From: Cellulomonas sp. S1-8
Lineage (GTDB): Bacteria; Actinomycetota; Actinomycetes; Actinomycetales; Cellulomonadaceae
Direction of reading: 5' to 3'
Assembly (NCBI RefSeq): GCF_026184235.1
Contig: NZ_CP110806.1
Location: 2,480,001-2,544,000 of the forward strand
DNA: 64,000 nucleotides
Under the pieces are notes generated by a model. That model searched no databases, was not told the origin of the DNA, and saw nothing but the letters and a program-made list of their open reading frames with translations. The position numbers and the translations under genes are program-made. Shown in pieces: positions 63,001 through 64,000 of this stretch; within the stretch, counting starts at the first letter, position 1; each line of letters begins with the position of its first letter.

Positions 63001-63073
63001 GCGGCACGTCCGCGACACCGACGCGCGACAGCCGCGCCGCCAGCGACGCCCCACGGCCCGTGGACGTCGACAC
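60029..63073 (-). CDS. glnE: Bifunctional glutamine synthetase adenylyltransferase/deadenylase
   Basis: 1014 residues from GTG 63073. Two nucleotidyltransferase domains: the N-terminal deadenylylase with GGRELNYVSDVDVVYV (about 232-245), a linker, and the C-terminal adenylyltransferase with GGREMAYSSDADVLFV (about 735-750). It attaches AMP to, or removes it from, the GlnA Tyr in response to PII and nitrogen state. Usual length for actinobacteria. Its start lies four bases after the glnA2 stop, so the two are probably co-transcribed. Confidence 0.95.
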   Translation of the reverse strand: MSTSTGRGASLAARLSRVGVADVPRAERLLTDRALTTVDRDVVEHVIAALGDVGDPDEALLAVAKIATSVHRDPTLSALLRDVLADGDACGRARLLAVTGASLAIGNTLAAHPSNLRVVADPTPGTGVPAGDVRAELLRAVDADPDADVPVAGLTGTDGVDAMRRAYRTRLLRIAATDLTADDPLSRLPGVAAALADLAAAALESALAVARADLEDEGRGVRLAVIGMGKAGGRELNYVSDVDVVYVAEPVEGIAEDEAMAAGARLAAGLARACSAPAGEPALWPVDAALRPEGKDGPLVRTLASHAAYYERWAKTWEFQALLKARPLAGDRELGSAYVETVNPLVWSAVQRENFVEDSQAMRRRVEAHVPRAEADRQLKLGVGGLRDVEFTVQLLQLVHGRADETIRSPSTLTALAALAAGGYVGREHAAQLAVCYRWMRMMEHRIQLHRLQRTHLVPTSEADLRRLSRTMGMRVEGPDGLLDRWRTTRRDVRRLHEELFYRPLLPATARLSTAEASLAPEAARARLAAIGYRDPAGAVRHIAALTDGVSRRASIQRQLLPVMLGWFADGADPDGGLLAFRRLSDQLGTTHWYLKLLRDSGTAAHRLAQVLSTSRYVADALSRSPESVTWLDDDAELAPRSSERLAAEADAVLRRAVEPVPAVTALRALRRRELARTAVADVLGVTTGVRAAQSLTITADAVLAGTLRVAETQARADAGLEQSPTRMLVVAMGRLGGREMAYSSDADVLFVHDPLPGADGKVAQDFAVAVASRLRQLLGTVGPEPTLSVDADLRPEGRNGPLARSFDAHVEYYQRWSSPWESQALLRARPVAGDEALGARFIALVDPLRYPQGGLDAATVREVRRIKARVEAERLPRGVDPNRHLKLGRGGISDVEWTAQLLQLQHAHAVPGLRTTSTLDALAAARDAGLLDAADATVLREAWELASRVRDANVLWTGRAEGAHADVLPHDRGALAGVMRVLGHPAGSGAMLEETYLRTARRARAVVERVFYG

Positions 63074-63077
63074 GGCG

Positions 63078-64000
63078 TCAGATGAGCGGCAGGAACCGCT
63101 GCAGCTCGTACGGCGTCACCTGCGCGCGGTACTCGGCCCACTCCTGGCGCTTGTTGCGCAGGAAGTAGTCGAAGACGTGCTCGCCCAGCGTCTCGGCGAC
63201 GAGCTCGGAGCGCTCCATGACCCCGATCGCGGCCTCCAGCGACGTCGGCAGCGGCTCGATGCCGAGCGCCTTGCGCTCGGGATCCGTGAGCTCCCACACG
63301 TCGTCGTCGGCACCCTCGGGCAGCTCGTACTCCTCCTCGATGCCTTTGAGACCCGCGGCCAGCAGCAGCGCGAACGCGAGGTAGGGGTTCGTCGCGGAGT
63401 CGACGCCGCGGTACTCGACGCGGCTGGAGTTGCCCTTGCCGGGCTTGTACATCGGCACGCGCACGAGCGCCGAGCGGTTGTTGTGGCCCCAGCAGATGAA
63501 GCTCGGGGCCTCGGCGCCGCCCCACAACCGCTTGTAGGAGTTGACGAACTGGTTCGTGACGGCCGTGATCTCGGCGGCGTGGGTCAGCAGGCCGGCGATG
63601 AACGAGCGTGCGACCTTCGACAGCTCGAGCGGGGCGCCGGGCTCGTGGAACGCGTTGCGGTCGCCCTCGAACAGCGACACGTGGGTGTGCATGCCCGACC
63701 CGGGCTGGTCGGCGAGCGGCTTGGGCATGAAGGAGGCGAAGACGCCCTGCTCGAGCGCGACCTCCTTGACGACCGTGCGGAACGTCATGATGTTGTCGGC
63801 CGTCGTCAGCGCGTCGGCGTAGCGCAGGTCGATCTCGTTCTGGCCCGGCCCGGCCTCGTGGTGGGAGAACTCCACCGAGATGCCCATCGACTCGAGCATC
63901 GTGATCGCGGCGCGCCGGAAGTCGTGCGCGGTGCCGCGCGGCACGTGGTCGAAGTAGCCGCCCTGGTCGACCGGCACGAGCGGGCGCGAGGGGTCCGCGG
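63078..64000 (-). CDS. glnA2: Glutamine synthetase type I paralogue, C-terminal part (5' end off window)
   Basis: The frame is open to the right edge with no start, so only the last ~307 residues are visible. The type I catalytic core is recognised by HHEAGPGQNEIDLRY, KPLADQPGSGMHTHVSLFE and NRSALVRVP. Where GlnA has the adenylylation Tyr, this protein reads DDDVWELTD (Trp), so it is probably not a GlnE substrate. Position and sequence match M. tuberculosis GlnA2. Some actinobacterial GlnA2-type proteins act on substrates other than glutamate, so activity is uncertain. Confidence 0.9.
   Translation of the reverse strand, partial: ADPSRPLVPVDQGGYFDHVPRGTAHDFRRAAITMLESMGISVEFSHHEAGPGQNEIDLRYADALTTADNIMTFRTVVKEVALEQGVFASFMPKPLADQPGSGMHTHVSLFEGDRNAFHEPGAPLELSKVARSFIAGLLTHAAEITAVTNQFVNSYKRLWGGAEAPSFICWGHNNRSALVRVPMYKPGKGNSSRVEYRGVDSATNPYLAFALLLAAGLKGIEEEYELPEGADDDVWELTDPERKALGIEPLPTSLEAAIGVMERSELVAETLGEHVFDYFLRNKRQEWAEYRAQVTPYELQRFLPLI

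Noticed and set aside
1..64000. Search for tRNA, rRNA, CRISPR repeats, insertion sequences, integrases and attachment sites.
   Set aside because: No cloverleaf, spaced repeat array, transposase motif or phage gene was seen by reading; absence cannot be proved without a search tool.

Overview
The window is chromosomal DNA from a very high-GC actinomycete. Codon third positions are almost all G or C, GTG starts are frequent, and four-base ATGA/GTGA gene overlaps are common. The gene content (qcrCAB-ctaE respiratory cluster, PASTA-type Ser/Thr kinase, a PPi-type phosphofructokinase, MocR/YczE pair, GlnE with two glutamine synthetases) fits the Micrococcales. A Cellulomonas-like genus is my best guess, by familiarity and not by comparison. 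No tRNA, rRNA, CRISPR array, insertion sequence, integrase or phage gene was seen. No gene-free stretch exceeds about 230 bases, so the region is compact core chromosome with a few accessory genes.

Layout. 1-6.5 kb: the C-terminal part of a LysM/lytic transglycosylase, a PASTA Ser/Thr kinase, a PPi-type phosphofructokinase coupled to class II DAHP synthase, and a PlsC-type acyltransferase. 6.6-15.4 kb: a small membrane protein, ROK glucokinase, long-chain acyl-CoA ligase, a NYN-domain protein, an exonuclease/GIY-YIG fusion, a one-domain Lrp/AsnC sensor, and trpD coupled to an odd receiver protein. 15.6-23.9 kb: the aerobic respiratory cluster, ctaE-qcrC-qcrA-qcrB facing ctaC-ctaD-ctaF, with an Fe/Mn superoxide dismutase between them. 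24-28.3 kb: Fe-S and NAD metabolism (a desulfurase-like protein that lacks the PLP lysine, erpA, glycerate kinase, nadA). 28.3-38.8 kb: small enzymes and membrane proteins, a MocR regulator divergent from a yczE pair, a pyrD group, and leucyl aminopeptidase. 39-44.7 kb: lpdA-sucB (E3 and E2 of 2-oxoacid dehydrogenases), an epimerase, and a membrane pseudokinase. 44.7-48.6 kb: an oxidoreductase and a MarR/MMPL efflux pair. 48.6-52.4 kb: lipB, lipA and membrane proteins. 52.5-64 kb: glnA, an inserted fdhD/FdhF-YdeP/membrane protein/P450 block, glnE, and glnA2, which runs off the right edge.

Functional links. lipB and lipA make the lipoyl groups carried by the two-lipoyl SucB, which LpdA reoxidises. 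ErpA-type Fe-S insertion would serve LipA, NadA and the Rieske protein QcrA. The bc1-aa3 genes form the terminal respiratory chain. GlnE lies between the glutamine synthetase it should adenylylate (GlnA, Tyr site present) and a paralogue whose equivalent position has Trp.

The order of conserved genes closely follows what I know of the Mycobacterium tuberculosis pknL-to-glnA2 stretch (about Rv2176 to Rv2222c). Genes that depart from that order are therefore the accessory candidates. No dramatic new system is obvious. The best leads are the lysine-less desulfurase homologue, the membrane pseudokinase, the four-repeat 'GHxLT...WV' membrane protein, and the MocR/YczE/mini-membrane-protein unit with a readable leaderless promoter and operator.
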